NCBI GenBank assembly: GCA_964518875.1
Contig: CAZFHI010000005.1
Coordinates: forward strand, 34,250 to 98,249
Length of the DNA: 64,000 nt
From: DTU024 sp964518875
Lineage (GTDB): Bacteria; Bacillota; Clostridia; Christensenellales; Aristaeellaceae
Reading direction: 5' to 3'
The notes under the pieces were generated by a model. That model ran no database searches. It was not told the DNA's origin and was given only the letters and a program-made list of their open reading frames with translations. A program made the translations under genes and the position numbers. Shown here piece after piece: positions 34,308 to 43,055 of this stretch (position 1 is the first letter of the stretch; each line of letters opens with the position of its first letter).

Positions 34308-35693
34308 CTATTTTTTCTGCCTGTTTTTTATATCCTCTACCATTTTGGAAAAGAATTTTTCATCTATTACGTATTTTTTGCCGTATATTAAATAGCTTAA
34401 CAGTATTACTACAAGCGGTATTATGAACATGGCCGTTTTAAACACGAAAATATTTGAACTTGAAAGCGCTTTTTCCGCTCCGCCGTTTTCGCCCTTAACG
34501 CCTGAAAGTATAAGCGCGAAGCCCATTATGCCGGTAGCTATGGAACCGCCTATCTTGTTTATAAAGCTCTGCAGCGACAGCGTAAGGCTTTCGTTTCTCT
34601 GGCCTAACTTCCATTCGCCGTATTCAACGCAGTCCGTTATGAACATGAGCATAAGCAGCTGTATAAGCCCCTGGCCGAAAAACAGCGCCGCGCCTGAAAC
34701 ATAAACGGCGGCTGTGCCTTTAGCGAAAAGAAGCCCCATGTAGCCTGACGCTACGAAGGCAAGCCCCGTCCTGAACACGTTTTTGCGTGAAAATCTTTTT
34801 GTAAAGCGCGGCAGAAGCAAAAGAGAAGCGACCTGCATTATGCCGAGTATTACCGCGAAGCCGGAGTAAGCTTCCTTGTCGCGCAGTATGTACTCAAAGT
34901 AATGAAGGCCCATGTTCACAGTCGTCATGTACGCTACCTGGAACAACGCCATAGACAGCACTATCCACATAAGCTGGTCGTTTGCGGCTAACGCCTTGAG
35001 CATTTCTTTTACGGTGTGCTGGCGGCTGTCGCGCTTTATGTCAGGATCTTCTTTAACCAAAAATATGGTCGCCATCAAAAACAGCGCCATTATAGCGCTT
35101 ACTATTATAGCCAGCACGAAATACGCCCTGCTGTAAGCGTCCGCGCCGTATTTTGGCTTAAGCGCTTCAGACAAGGCGTTTGTAACGGGCACTATGCCCA
35201 CCGCTACTGAAAATATGCCCGCGCTCGCGCATATCCTTGCGAAAGAGCCCGCTTTTTCGCGCAGCTTCTGGTCTCTTGTAAGCGTGGGCAGCATTCCCCA
35301 GTAAGGTATGTCATGCGCGGAATAGCTTAAGTCCCAGAAAATAAATATAGCGGCGAACAGAACAAGGTACAGGTTTTCGTCAACCCGGTAGTCCGTAAAC
35401 AGCAGAACTGTCCCGACAGCGCTTGTTAACGCGCCGAAGAACATCCACGGCTTGAACTTGCCGTACCTTGTGCGCGTCCTGTCCACAACTATGCCCATAA
35501 GGGGGTCGTTCACAGCGTCAAATATGCGAAGCGCCATAAATATAACGGTTATTTTCGCCGTCGCCGCGACGCTTAAATCTATTACTTCCGTTAAAAAATA
35601 CATCAGGTACATGCTTACCATGCTGTAAACCATGTCCCTGCCTATCGTTCCTATGCCGTAAAAAAATATCTGACCTCTTGCGTTTTTTTCCAT
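34308..35693 (-). CDS. GPH-family sugar:cation symporter
   Basis: This 461-residue protein has 12 helices and is of the glycoside-pentoside-hexuronide type. Signatures are RIFDAVNDPLMGIVVDRTRTRYGKF near residue 60 and SAHDIPYWGMLP near 130. GPH carriers such as MelB import disaccharides with Na+ or H+. It is the first gene of a two-gene operon with the GH4 glycosidase, which suggests melibiose or raffinose-like alpha-galactosides as substrate. Confidence 0.85.
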   Translation of the reverse strand: MEKNARGQIFFYGIGTIGRDMVYSMVSMYLMYFLTEVIDLSVAATAKITVIFMALRIFDAVNDPLMGIVVDRTRTRYGKFKPWMFFGALTSAVGTVLLFTDYRVDENLYLVLFAAIFIFWDLSYSAHDIPYWGMLPTLTRDQKLREKAGSFARICASAGIFSVAVGIVPVTNALSEALKPKYGADAYSRAYFVLAIIVSAIMALFLMATIFLVKEDPDIKRDSRQHTVKEMLKALAANDQLMWIVLSMALFQVAYMTTVNMGLHYFEYILRDKEAYSGFAVILGIMQVASLLLLPRFTKRFSRKNVFRTGLAFVASGYMGLLFAKGTAAVYVSGAALFFGQGLIQLLMLMFITDCVEYGEWKLGQRNESLTLSLQSFINKIGGSIATGIMGFALILSGVKGENGGAEKALSSSNIFVFKTAMFIIPLVVILLSYLIYGKKYVIDEKFFSKMVEDIKNRQKK

Positions 35694-35725
35694 ACGCCCT
35701 CCGCGTAAGTTTTTTTATTAAGCAC

Positions 35726-35754
35726 ACTTTACATTATGAGAGCGCCGCTGTCAA
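35726..35754 (-). promoter_or_regulatory. Promoter of the GPH-GH4 operon
   Basis: Minus strand TTGACA (35749-35754) and TAAAGT (35726-35731) with a 17-base spacer; the -35 is perfect. No operator repeat is evident. Confidence 0.55.
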
Positions 35755-35777
35755 TAAACGCGCGGGCTTTATTCGGT

Positions 35778-35806
35778 TTGAAAACAGCGCGTTAAACGGC
35801 TATACT
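35778..35806 (+). promoter_or_regulatory. Promoter of apbE
   Basis: TTGAAA (35778-35783) and TATACT (35801-35806) are 17 bases apart. AAGGGGG and the ATG follow within 30 bases. Confidence 0.65.
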
Positions 35807-35833
35807 TGCCGTAATGCTTTTTAAGGGGGAACA

Positions 35834-37006
35834 ATGAAAAAAACACTTGCCGTACTGCTTGCGGCGCTTGTGTGCTTAGGCGCCTGCGCGGCAGAAAGCG
35901 AAAATTACACAAGGGCTACGGCCGATTATTTCAACACCGTAAGCGCGCTTAGAATAAGCGGCGTAAGCGAAAAAAAGTTTTCAGAAATATGGGAAAAAAC
36001 AAATGAAATTTTAGACGGTATAGAAAAAAGCGCGTCGCTTTCTAAACCGGATTCCGACATAAGCAGGTTCAACCGTTTAAAGTTCGGGGAAGAAACGGCC
36101 GTGTCCTGCACGACTGCAGAAATGCTGTCCGCCGCTTTTTACGCGTATAAAAAAACGGACGGTCTGTACAACCCCTGCGTATACCCGCTTGTGGATCTAT
36201 GGGGCTTTTCTTACAGGTTCACGTCTTCAAGCTATAAAAAACAAACGCCGTACGACAGGGACTATGTTTTAGGCTCCCTGCCCCCGCCTGATGAAAAATA
36301 CATAAAAGCTTTTTTAAAGCTTATGGATTTTTCAAAGATAGAGCTGAATAAAAAAGACGGCGCATACTACCTTAAAAAGAACATACCGCCCGTTACGGTA
36401 GACGGCGTTACGTACGACGCGAAGCTGGACCTTGGCGGCATAGCCAAGGGCTACGCGTGCGACAAGGTTATGGAAACGCTCAAACAAGAAGGCTGCGTCT
36501 TCGGCCTGTTCATATGCGGGCAAAGCTCCATAGGCTTTTTAAAAAACACTGAAAAGCAAAGCGAATACCTGTTAGAAATTAAAAAGCCCTTCGGGGCGGA
36601 CGGCGGGAGCCCGCATTACGCGAACGCTAAAATAAAGGACGCCATGCTTTCAAGCAGCGTGCCGTACAGCAAGGGCTACAAAACGCGAAACGCAAGCTAC
36701 TACCATATAATAGATCCTAATACCGGATGGCCTTTAAGCGACGACTATAAAACACACGGCAAAACCGCCCTGTGCAGCACGGCGATCGGTTCAAACGCCG
36801 CTTTGTGCGACGCCTTTACTACGGGGATATGCCTTATGGACAAGGAAAAATACAGTCAATTTTTAAAGAATAACCCAAGCATAAAGGCAATAGCGGTATT
36901 TGAAAACGATGAAAATAAAACCGATAAAACCCGCTATGAAGCGCTTACGAACATCGAATCTATAAATATGCTCGATAATGAATATATATTAGAATGTATG
37001 TATTGA
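35834..37006 (+). CDS. apbE: FAD:protein FMN transferase (ApbE), lipoprotein
   Basis: This 390-residue lipoprotein has a signal ending LVCLGAC (lipobox Cys near 18). ApbE motifs are ISRFNR, YNPCVYPLVDLWGF, KLDLGGIAKGYACDKV, YHIIDPNTGWPLS and the C-terminal GSNAALCDAFTTGICLM. It transfers FMN from FAD to a Thr or Ser in exported proteins outside the membrane. The next gene encodes a protein with the target motif, so the pair is an enzyme and its substrate. They have separate promoters. Confidence 0.9.
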   Translation: MKKTLAVLLAALVCLGACAAESENYTRATADYFNTVSALRISGVSEKKFSEIWEKTNEILDGIEKSASLSKPDSDISRFNRLKFGEETAVSCTTAEMLSAAFYAYKKTDGLYNPCVYPLVDLWGFSYRFTSSSYKKQTPYDRDYVLGSLPPPDEKYIKAFLKLMDFSKIELNKKDGAYYLKKNIPPVTVDGVTYDAKLDLGGIAKGYACDKVMETLKQEGCVFGLFICGQSSIGFLKNTEKQSEYLLEIKKPFGADGGSPHYANAKIKDAMLSSSVPYSKGYKTRNASYYHIIDPNTGWPLSDDYKTHGKTALCSTAIGSNAALCDAFTTGICLMDKEKYSQFLKNNPSIKAIAVFENDENKTDKTRYEALTNIESINMLDNEYILECMY

Positions 37007-37038
37007 ACAGCCGTAATTAAACCATATATTCCACGTTA

Positions 37039-37067
37039 TTGACTTGCGCTATTTAGCATACTATACT
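37039..37067 (+). promoter_or_regulatory. Promoter of the flavinylated protein gene
   Basis: TTGACT (37039-37044) and TATACT (37062-37067) are 17 bases apart. GAGGAGG precedes the ATG at 37116. Confidence 0.65.
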
Positions 37068-37115
37068 TAAGCCATCCTGCAGGAGCGAATGATGTAAAAA
37101 TATGAGGAGGAAAAT

Positions 37116-38240
37116 ATGAAAGCATTCAGCAGATTCTTAGCGATTGTTTTGACGCTTGCGGTTCTGCCGCTGGCTTCCTTTGCGGAAGCCGATACAAGCA
37201 TGCCCTTTGCAAAGCTTGAAGGAGACGCGAAGAACGAGCAGATTATAGACTGGTTTAACGAAAGCTACGGCTGGATGACCGTTGCCAACGGCCACTGGTC
37301 GAGCGATCCCAAGGATCAGATAAGCGACGAGGAGCTTGAAAAGCTGTTCAGCATGACGACTAAGCAGCAGAACGCCGTGCACTGGACGCCCTGGTATTTT
37401 GTAGTAGTAAAAGACGTTGACGAGCAGCGTAAGATAATGGGCGACATGTGGGGAGAGCCTGAAGACATGGCGACTGAAGGCACCGTTACCGTGTTAGTCA
37501 TGGCGGACCAGATACTCACGAAGGAAGAGGGCCATGTGAGCGATTACGATAATTTATATATGCCTACAAACTTTGCCTATTTCGACAGCGGTTTGACTTG
37601 CGGGCTCATGGGCGTTGCCGCGGCGGCGCTTGGCTATAAGACGCATTATTTCGGCTCCATAAACGGTGAATACGCCCCTAAGGACCTGGCGGACGGCAAG
37701 TACCAATCCCTCAGCCGCTACATAAAGGACGACTATATGCGCGTATGGGGCTTCCCAAGCTCTGAAGGCGAGCTTAAAAAATATCCTGTCGCGGGCAACT
37801 GCGTGTTCCTTGCCGCCATAGTTATAGGAAAGGAAGCACAGGACGAAGGCGTTGAAACATGGGGAACCAACCATTACCGCCCGAATAACTGGATAATCTG
37901 GGACGGCGTTCCTAATGAAGAGCCGTCTCCCGCGGCGAATAAAGCGCCCTCCGCAGATGAAACCAAACAAGAAGAAGGAAACTATAAGGAGCTTATAGGT
38001 ACTGGCGAAGGCTTTGGCGGACAGATGCAGGTTAAGGTAACTATGGACGGCGATAAGATAATCGCCGTGGAAGTGCTAAGCAACGGCGAAACGGCCGGCG
38101 TATCCGATAAGGCTTTTGAAGAAATACCAAAAGCCATAGTAGAAGCTAACTCAACAGACGTTGACGTAGCTTCCGGAGCGACGTTTTCAAGCAACGGCAT
38201 AATAGAAGCCGTGGACGACGCGCTTTCCAAAATGGAATAA
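37116..38240 (+). CDS. Exported nitroreductase-like protein with C-terminal FMN-binding (flavinylation) domain
   Basis: A signal peptide (residues 1-25) is followed by a nitroreductase-fold domain at about 30-250 (KQQNAVHWTPWYFVVVKD; SGLTCGLMGVAAAALGYK). After a Pro/Ala/Glu-rich linker (about 265-285) comes an FMN_bind domain at 290-374. The domain carries the ApbE target motif SGATFSS, where the Thr would bear covalent FMN. The protein is probably anchored only by its surroundings, since no lipobox is present. Flavinylated exported domains usually shuttle electrons outside the cell. An outside reductase acting on a soluble acceptor is inferred; the acceptor is unknown. Confidence 0.8.
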   Translation: MKAFSRFLAIVLTLAVLPLASFAEADTSMPFAKLEGDAKNEQIIDWFNESYGWMTVANGHWSSDPKDQISDEELEKLFSMTTKQQNAVHWTPWYFVVVKDVDEQRKIMGDMWGEPEDMATEGTVTVLVMADQILTKEEGHVSDYDNLYMPTNFAYFDSGLTCGLMGVAAAALGYKTHYFGSINGEYAPKDLADGKYQSLSRYIKDDYMRVWGFPSSEGELKKYPVAGNCVFLAAIVIGKEAQDEGVETWGTNHYRPNNWIIWDGVPNEEPSPAANKAPSADETKQEEGNYKELIGTGEGFGGQMQVKVTMDGDKIIAVEVLSNGETAGVSDKAFEEIPKAIVEANSTDVDVASGATFSSNGIIEAVDDALSKME

Positions 38241-38300
38241 AGCTTAAACTTTATCAGCATTAATCTTATTTAGTCTAACAAAGAAAGCCATAAAAAATTT

Positions 38301-38332
38301 CAGGCGGGCGGATTTAAACCCGCCTGTTTTTA
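38301..38332 (+). terminator. Intrinsic terminator after the flavinylated protein gene
   Basis: CAGGCGGG and CCCGCCTG arms (38301-38326) are followed by TTTTTATTTTT. Confidence 0.85.
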
Positions 38333-38405
38333 TTTTTAATTAAAAATAAGGCGCGGAAGATGTCCGCTTAGTAAATAAATATGCATAACGGCGCTTTTTT
38401 TATGC

Positions 38406-38510
38406 TTTAAGGCGGCGTTTAGCAAAGCGGTTAAAATCTCAAGCGGGAGACGCTTAAACCGCAACAGAGTAAACGCCGTTAAACGCGCCTTAGCGTAAAC
38501 GCCGCTTAAA
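38406..38510. ncRNA. Candidate structured element with long closing stem, unknown
   Basis: The outer arms 38406-38421 and 38496-38510 pair over 15 bases with one bulged G. Inside, GCGGTT pairs with AACCGC (38427-38462) and AAGCG with CGCTT around a GGAGA loop (38441-38455). The left arm can instead pair with a nearer TAAACGCC (38470-38477), giving two exclusive folds. It lies upstream of the B12-dependent reductase gene. The cobalamin-riboswitch core GCCACTG is absent. It may be RNA or a palindromic DNA repeat; no transcript evidence exists. The rest of the 38241-38723 gap, apart from the terminator and the NrdR boxes, shows nothing. Confidence 0.4.
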
Positions 38511-38651
38511 AACACGATGAATAAATAATTTTATACGGTAATACTCGGCTGTATTTTTGCATTTTTTTGCATAAACGCGGCTTTTTCAGCGCGTAAAATT
38601 AAAAAAATATCGCTTGTACTTACGGGCGGAAGTATGGTAAGATATTCAGGC

Positions 38652-38703
38652 ACCACAAAATATGGTAGTAAATAATTAATACAACCACTAAAAGTAGTAG
38701 TAA
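38652..38703 (+). promoter_or_regulatory. Two putative NrdR boxes upstream of nrdJ
   Basis: Two 20-base copies at 38652-38671 (ACCACAAAATATGGTAGTAA) and 38684-38703 (ACCACTAAAAGTAGTAGTAA) match at 16 of 20 positions and start 32 bases apart, three helical turns. Paired partly palindromic boxes at this spacing before a ribonucleotide reductase are the layout of the NrdR repressor. A possible promoter (TTGTAC, TAAGAT, spacer about 18) lies just upstream. Confidence 0.6.
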
Positions 38704-38723
38704 TACATAAAAGGAGAACCTTG

Positions 38724-41066
38724 ATGTTTCATACTGAAAAAACAACGGAAGAATGGTTAGGGCAGGACAACCAGTTAGGCAAGGACATATTCAACCGCAA
38801 ATACAGGTACCGCGGCGAAAGCTTTGACGAATGGCTAAAGCGCGTAAGCGGCGGCAGCGACGAGCTGGCTGAGCTTATATCCGAAAAGAAATTCCTGTTC
38901 GGCGGCCGCGTGCTCGCGAACAGGGGTACGGACAGCAGCTGCTCTTTAGCGAACTGCTACACATTAGGCCGCGTTCCGGACGACTACGCCCAAATTATGG
39001 AGTACGCCAAGCTTATGGGGCTTACGTTCAAGGCGCAGGGAGGACAGGGCGTAAGCCTTACAAACCTGAGGCCAAAAGGCACCCCCATAGGCGAAGACTA
39101 CGTTTCAGACGGCATAATACCCTTTATAGAAGTCTACAACATGGTTACAACCGCCACGAGCCAGGGCGGAGCGAGGCGCGGCGCGCTTTTAATAAGCCTT
39201 GACGCCCTGCACAAAGAAGCGAAGGACTTTATTTTAATCAAGTCAAAAACAGGCAGCATAGAGGGAGCCAACCTTTCGCTTGAAATAAGCAACGAATTTA
39301 TGGACGCCGTAAAAAAGTATTACGAAACGGGCGAGGAAGTGACGCTGCGCCAGACAAGGGAATACAGCAACCACAAGATAGAGTATGACGTAAAGCCAAT
39401 AGAAGTTTTCAAGCTGCTCGTTGACAACTGCTACGACTGGGGCGACCCCGGCTGCCTTTTTATGGACAGGTTCTCAAACTACAATTTGCTCGAAAAAGAC
39501 GAAAACTACGTTATAGAATGCTGCAACCCCTGCGGAGAGCAGCCGCTGCACAAGCACGGCGCGTGCTCCTTGGGCTCTGTAAACATGTCTGAATTCGTTA
39601 CCGACCCGTACACAAAAAACAGCAGGTTTAACATGGAAGGCTTTCTTGAAGCCGTAAGAATAGGCGTTGAGGCGCTCGACAACCTTATAGACGAGGCCAT
39701 ACCGCGCCACCCGCTTAAGCAGCAGAGGGAAATGGCTGAAAACTACCGCAACATAGGCTTGGGCGTGTTCGGCTACGCGGACTGTCTTATCAAGTTAGGG
39801 CTTACCTACGGTTCAAAGGAAGCGGTGCAGTTCACGAAATCCGCGCTTAAAGCCATGCTTAACATGGCGCTTAAGGCGAGCGCTTCTTTAGCCAAGGAGC
39901 GCGGCGCGTACCCCAACTATAGCAAAAACGTTTTAAAGAGCAGCATCATCCAAAAATACGCGGACGAAGACACGAAGGAACTTATAAAGCAGTACGGACT
40001 AAGGAACTGCTCCCTTCTGTCCGTCGCGCCGACAGGATCCATATCCACAATGCTCGGAGCGTCAGGCGGCGTTGAACCGCTGTTCGCGCTCAGGCATAAG
40101 CGCCGCACAGTTGCGGCAAACGGCGGCGAGGACAAAATATACGAAGTAGAATGCAAAACGCTTAAGGAGTGGAGGGAAGCGAACCCCGAAGAAAAAACGA
40201 TACCGCCTTTCTTTATCACTTCCCAGGAGATACCATGGGCCGACAGGATAGAAACCCAGGCCGCCATGCAGGAATTTGTGGACACCGCCATAAGCTCCAC
40301 AGTCAACCTGCCTGAAGAAGCGACAAAAGAAGACATAGCCAATATATATTTGTCCGCCTGGGAAAAAGGCCTTAAGGGCATTACTATATTCAGGGACGGC
40401 TGCAAAAAGCTCGGCATACTTACTACCGATAAAAAAGAGGATAAGAAAAAACAGCGCCAGGATGGCAAGACGCAGACCATAGGCGAGCTTGGGCGCGGCG
40501 TGGTGGCGGACGTGCCGTCAAACTTAAACTACCGCAAGTTCGTAATACACAGCGGCTGCGGCAAGCTTTACATGTTTGTGGGCGTTGACGAAGAAAAGGG
40601 CATAATATACGACATATTCACAAATACCGACGGCACGGGCGGCTGCACCGTAAACACGCAGGCGTTAAGCCGCAGCATATCCCTGCTTATAAGGGCGGAC
40701 GTGCCTATGCAAGACATATTAAAACAGCTAAGAAAAGCGGGCTCATGCCCCGCGTACCAGTACGCGAGAGGCAAGGGCAAAAACTTGAGCGAGGGCAAGA
40801 GCTGCGCTTCCGCCATGGCGATTAAGCTTGAAGGCTTGATTAAGGAATTGAACTCAAAAAAGAGCGGCGCGGAACACGAAAAAGAAGAAAAAAACGACTC
40901 GGATAACGACGAGTTCAAGAGCGAAAGCCCTTTCCTAAGCGCGGAAAAGGACTATTCCTGCACGGGCGTCAGCAAAAAATGCCCGGAATGCGGCTCGACG
41001 GACATGGTGTTTGAAGGCGGATGCCAGTCCTGCAAGCAATGCGGCTGGAGCAAGTGCGGTGACTGA
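38724..41066 (+). CDS. nrdJ: Adenosylcobalamin-dependent (class II) ribonucleotide reductase
   Basis: This 780-residue reductase has the substrate-side Cys in SSCSLANCYTLG, the catalytic segment CNPCGEQPLHKHGACSLGSVN and the phosphate-binding PTGSIS. A C-terminal redox tail ends in a zinc ribbon (KCPECGSTD, CKQCGWSKCGD). It converts ribonucleotides to deoxyribonucleotides using a B12 radical and works without oxygen, which suits an anaerobe. The ATG at 38724 follows AAGGAG by 7 bases. Putative NrdR boxes precede it, and a dUTPase gene begins one base after its stop. Confidence 0.92.
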   Translation: MFHTEKTTEEWLGQDNQLGKDIFNRKYRYRGESFDEWLKRVSGGSDELAELISEKKFLFGGRVLANRGTDSSCSLANCYTLGRVPDDYAQIMEYAKLMGLTFKAQGGQGVSLTNLRPKGTPIGEDYVSDGIIPFIEVYNMVTTATSQGGARRGALLISLDALHKEAKDFILIKSKTGSIEGANLSLEISNEFMDAVKKYYETGEEVTLRQTREYSNHKIEYDVKPIEVFKLLVDNCYDWGDPGCLFMDRFSNYNLLEKDENYVIECCNPCGEQPLHKHGACSLGSVNMSEFVTDPYTKNSRFNMEGFLEAVRIGVEALDNLIDEAIPRHPLKQQREMAENYRNIGLGVFGYADCLIKLGLTYGSKEAVQFTKSALKAMLNMALKASASLAKERGAYPNYSKNVLKSSIIQKYADEDTKELIKQYGLRNCSLLSVAPTGSISTMLGASGGVEPLFALRHKRRTVAANGGEDKIYEVECKTLKEWREANPEEKTIPPFFITSQEIPWADRIETQAAMQEFVDTAISSTVNLPEEATKEDIANIYLSAWEKGLKGITIFRDGCKKLGILTTDKKEDKKKQRQDGKTQTIGELGRGVVADVPSNLNYRKFVIHSGCGKLYMFVGVDEEKGIIYDIFTNTDGTGGCTVNTQALSRSISLLIRADVPMQDILKQLRKAGSCPAYQYARGKGKNLSEGKSCASAMAIKLEGLIKELNSKKSGAEHEKEEKNDSDNDEFKSESPFLSAEKDYSCTGVSKKCPECGSTDMVFEGGCQSCKQCGWSKCGD

Positions 41067-41067
41067 A

Positions 41068-41583
41068 ATGCGCGGCATAGCTGAATTTTATAAGGTAAGC
41101 CTGAATCAATACCGCAAAGACAGGCTCGCTTGCGAAAAAGACGCCTCAAAAGAACGGCTTTTAAAAGAATATGAAAATATAAAGATCCCCGCGAGGGCTA
41201 CGCCGGGAAGCGCCGGCTACGACTTTTTTCTGCCTTGTGACGTGGAAATTGAAAAAGGTCAGGAAGTTTTAATTCAAACCGGCATACGCGTTAAAATAGA
41301 AGACGGATGGGCGCTCATGCTTTACCCGAGGAGCGGCCTTGGCTTTAAATACGGTTTAAGGTTTTTAAACACTACGGGCATAATAGACAGCGACTATTTT
41401 TCAGCGTCAAACGAAGGCCACATAATGGCGAAGCTCAGCGTAAGCGGCTCTAAATTAACGCTTAAAGCGGGCGACCGCTTCATGCAGGGCGTGTTTGTCC
41501 CCTTCGGCATAACAAAAAGCGACGCCCCTTTAACTTTAAGGCGTACGGGCGGCTTCGGCAGCACGGACGATACCGCTAAATAA
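41068..41583 (+). CDS. dut: dUTP diphosphatase (trimeric dUTPase)
   Basis: This 171-residue protein has dUTPase motifs: PGSAGYDFF (motif 1), LYPRSGLGFKYG (motif 2), NTTGIIDSDYF (motif 3), GDRFMQGVFVPF (motif 4) and RRTGGFGSTD (motif 5, Phe-containing tail). It hydrolyses dUTP to dUMP. It begins one base after nrdJ, so both nucleotide-pool functions are coupled. The ATG at 41068 lacks a clear ribosome-binding site, again suggesting coupling. Confidence 0.92.
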   Translation: MRGIAEFYKVSLNQYRKDRLACEKDASKERLLKEYENIKIPARATPGSAGYDFFLPCDVEIEKGQEVLIQTGIRVKIEDGWALMLYPRSGLGFKYGLRFLNTTGIIDSDYFSASNEGHIMAKLSVSGSKLTLKAGDRFMQGVFVPFGITKSDAPLTLRRTGGFGSTDDTAK

Positions 41584-41595
41584 AACAAATTAAAA

Positions 41596-42333
41596 ATGAA
41601 CAGCGAATATGATAACGAAACGTTTTTTAACGAGTACGCTAAAATGCCAAGAAGCGCGTACGGCCTTGAATCCGCCGGCGAATGGTGCCAATTAAAGCGC
41701 CTTTTCCCTCCCGTCAAAAATAAAAGCGTGCTTGATTTAGGCTGCGGCTACGGGTGGCACTGCAAATTCGCCAGGGAGCGCGGAGCGGCGAAGGTTCTAG
41801 GCATAGATTTAAGCCGCAGGATGATTGAAAAAGCGAAGAGCATAAATTCCGCGGATAAAATTGATTACCGCGTTTGCGGCATAGAAGAATACGAATACCC
41901 GGAAAACGCGTGGGACTGCGTTGTTTCCAACCTTTCGCTTCACTACGTGGAAAATATAGGGGTGGTATTTGAAAATGTATTTAGAACGCTGAAAAAAGAC
42001 GGCGTATTCATATTAAACATAGAGCACCCTGTTTTTACGTCAGGCGTTAATCAGGACTGGGTTTACGCTGACGACGGAACGCCGGAATACTGGCCTGTGG
42101 ATAATTATTTTTTCCCCGGCGAAAGACACACGCGCTTTTGCGGCTGCGATGTTGTAAAGCAGCACCACACGCTTACCCAGATACTTATGGGCTTGCTGAA
42201 CAGCGGCTTTGAAATTAACGCCGTTGAAGAAGCCGTACCGCCTGAAGAAATGGCGGGTCTTTCAGAATTTAAGGACGAGCTTCGGCGCCCCATGATGCTG
42301 CTTGTTAAAGCGACGGCGAAAAAAAACAGGTAA
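41596..42333 (+). CDS. Class I SAM-dependent methyltransferase
   Basis: This 245-residue protein has the SAM-binding motif I in VLDLGCGYGWHCKFA, an acidic motif II in VLGIDLSRRM, and motif post-I VVSNLSLHYV. The substrate is unknown; it resembles the small-molecule methyltransferases (UbiE/BioC-like group). No ribosome-binding site is evident before the ATG, which lies 12 bases after dut, so it may be read through from that operon. Confidence 0.8.
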   Translation: MNSEYDNETFFNEYAKMPRSAYGLESAGEWCQLKRLFPPVKNKSVLDLGCGYGWHCKFARERGAAKVLGIDLSRRMIEKAKSINSADKIDYRVCGIEEYEYPENAWDCVVSNLSLHYVENIGVVFENVFRTLKKDGVFILNIEHPVFTSGVNQDWVYADDGTPEYWPVDNYFFPGERHTRFCGCDVVKQHHTLTQILMGLLNSGFEINAVEEAVPPEEMAGLSEFKDELRRPMMLLVKATAKKNR

Positions 42334-42380
42334 TATACATAAATTCAAATTAAAAAGCGCGTTTTACGCTCTCTGTTTTT

Positions 42381-42660
42381 GTACTTTAATATTTCTCGGT
42401 ATAATGCTCAATTTGTTTTTCCGCTTTAATATTTTGCGGTATAGTGCTCAATCTGCTTTTCCGCTTTAATATTTTGCTGTATAGTGCTCAATCCGTTTTT
42501 CCGCTTTAATCTTTTGCGGTATAGTGCTCAATCTGTTTTTCCGCTTTAATCTTTTGCGGTATAATGCTCAATCTGTTTTTCCGCTTTAATCTTTTGCGGT
42601 ATAATGCTCAATCTGTTTTTCCGCTTTAATCTTTTGCGGTATAATGCTCAAATCGTATGC
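42381..42660. repeat. Tandem array of seven 40-bp units
   Basis: Seven units of exactly 40 bases run head to tail. Each has CCGC-CTTTAAT-CTTTT-GCGG (a 4-bp stem) followed by TATAAT or TATAGT and GCTCAATCTGTTTTT. The first unit is the most diverged and the later ones are nearly identical, the mark of recent expansion by unequal exchange or slippage. There are no variable spacers, so it is not a CRISPR. The TATAAT hexamers look like -10 boxes in series. Confidence 0.9.
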
Positions 42661-42984
42661 TCAAAACGGGTCTTTCTCGTTCCGGTCTTTTTAACTCGGC
42701 TTGGCGCCCGCCTTTTTCCTTTCGTCCTGACAAAATATTTTTTTCTTTTTAAATTTAAATAAATATAGTTTAGTTTTCCGCGCCGCAGAACTATAGCTTG
42801 TTTTTTATGCGCAGCGTTAACCTCCCGAGCTTAAAGGCGCGTTCGTATTTTCTTAATGCGCAAGGCGCTTAAGCTTCGGAGACGGCTTTTTGCGTAAAGC
42901 GGCGCAAGGCTTGCCGGAAAGGCTTTGCAATAGCGTGAAGCGCTTAATAAGCATAAACGCGAAATAAAAATTCCTTCAAAAGGC
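42661..42984. other. Gene-free stretch before the HTH operon
   Basis: No convincing frame was found. It holds A/T-rich sequence, several GCGCTTAA-type short repeats and a possible weak hairpin (AAGC...GCTT around 42870) but no identifiable gene. Confidence 0.5.
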
Positions 42985-43036
42985 TTGACAAGTTTACTTG
43001 TCAACTATATAATGGTTTTACCAAGTTTACTTGTCG
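42985..43036 (+). promoter_or_regulatory. Promoter with paired palindromic operators (HTH autoregulation)
   Basis: TTGACA (42985-42990) and TATAAT (43008-43013) have a 17-base spacer. The -35 lies inside the perfect palindrome TTGACAAGTTTACTTGTCAA (42985-43004). A second near copy, CCAAGTTTACTTGTCG, lies downstream of the -10 at 43021-43036, 33 bases from the first. This fits cooperative repression, probably by the HTH protein encoded in the same operon. Confidence 0.85.
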
Positions 43037-43055
43037 ATTTGAAAGGAGATAATTT

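Noticed and set aside
38427..38462. Cobalamin riboswitch before the B12-dependent reductase
   Set aside because: A GGAGAC-containing loop resembles part of the B12 box, but the conserved GCCACTG core and the standard stems are absent.
42381..42660. CRISPR array
   Set aside because: The 40-base units abut with no variable spacers, and no cas genes are present.
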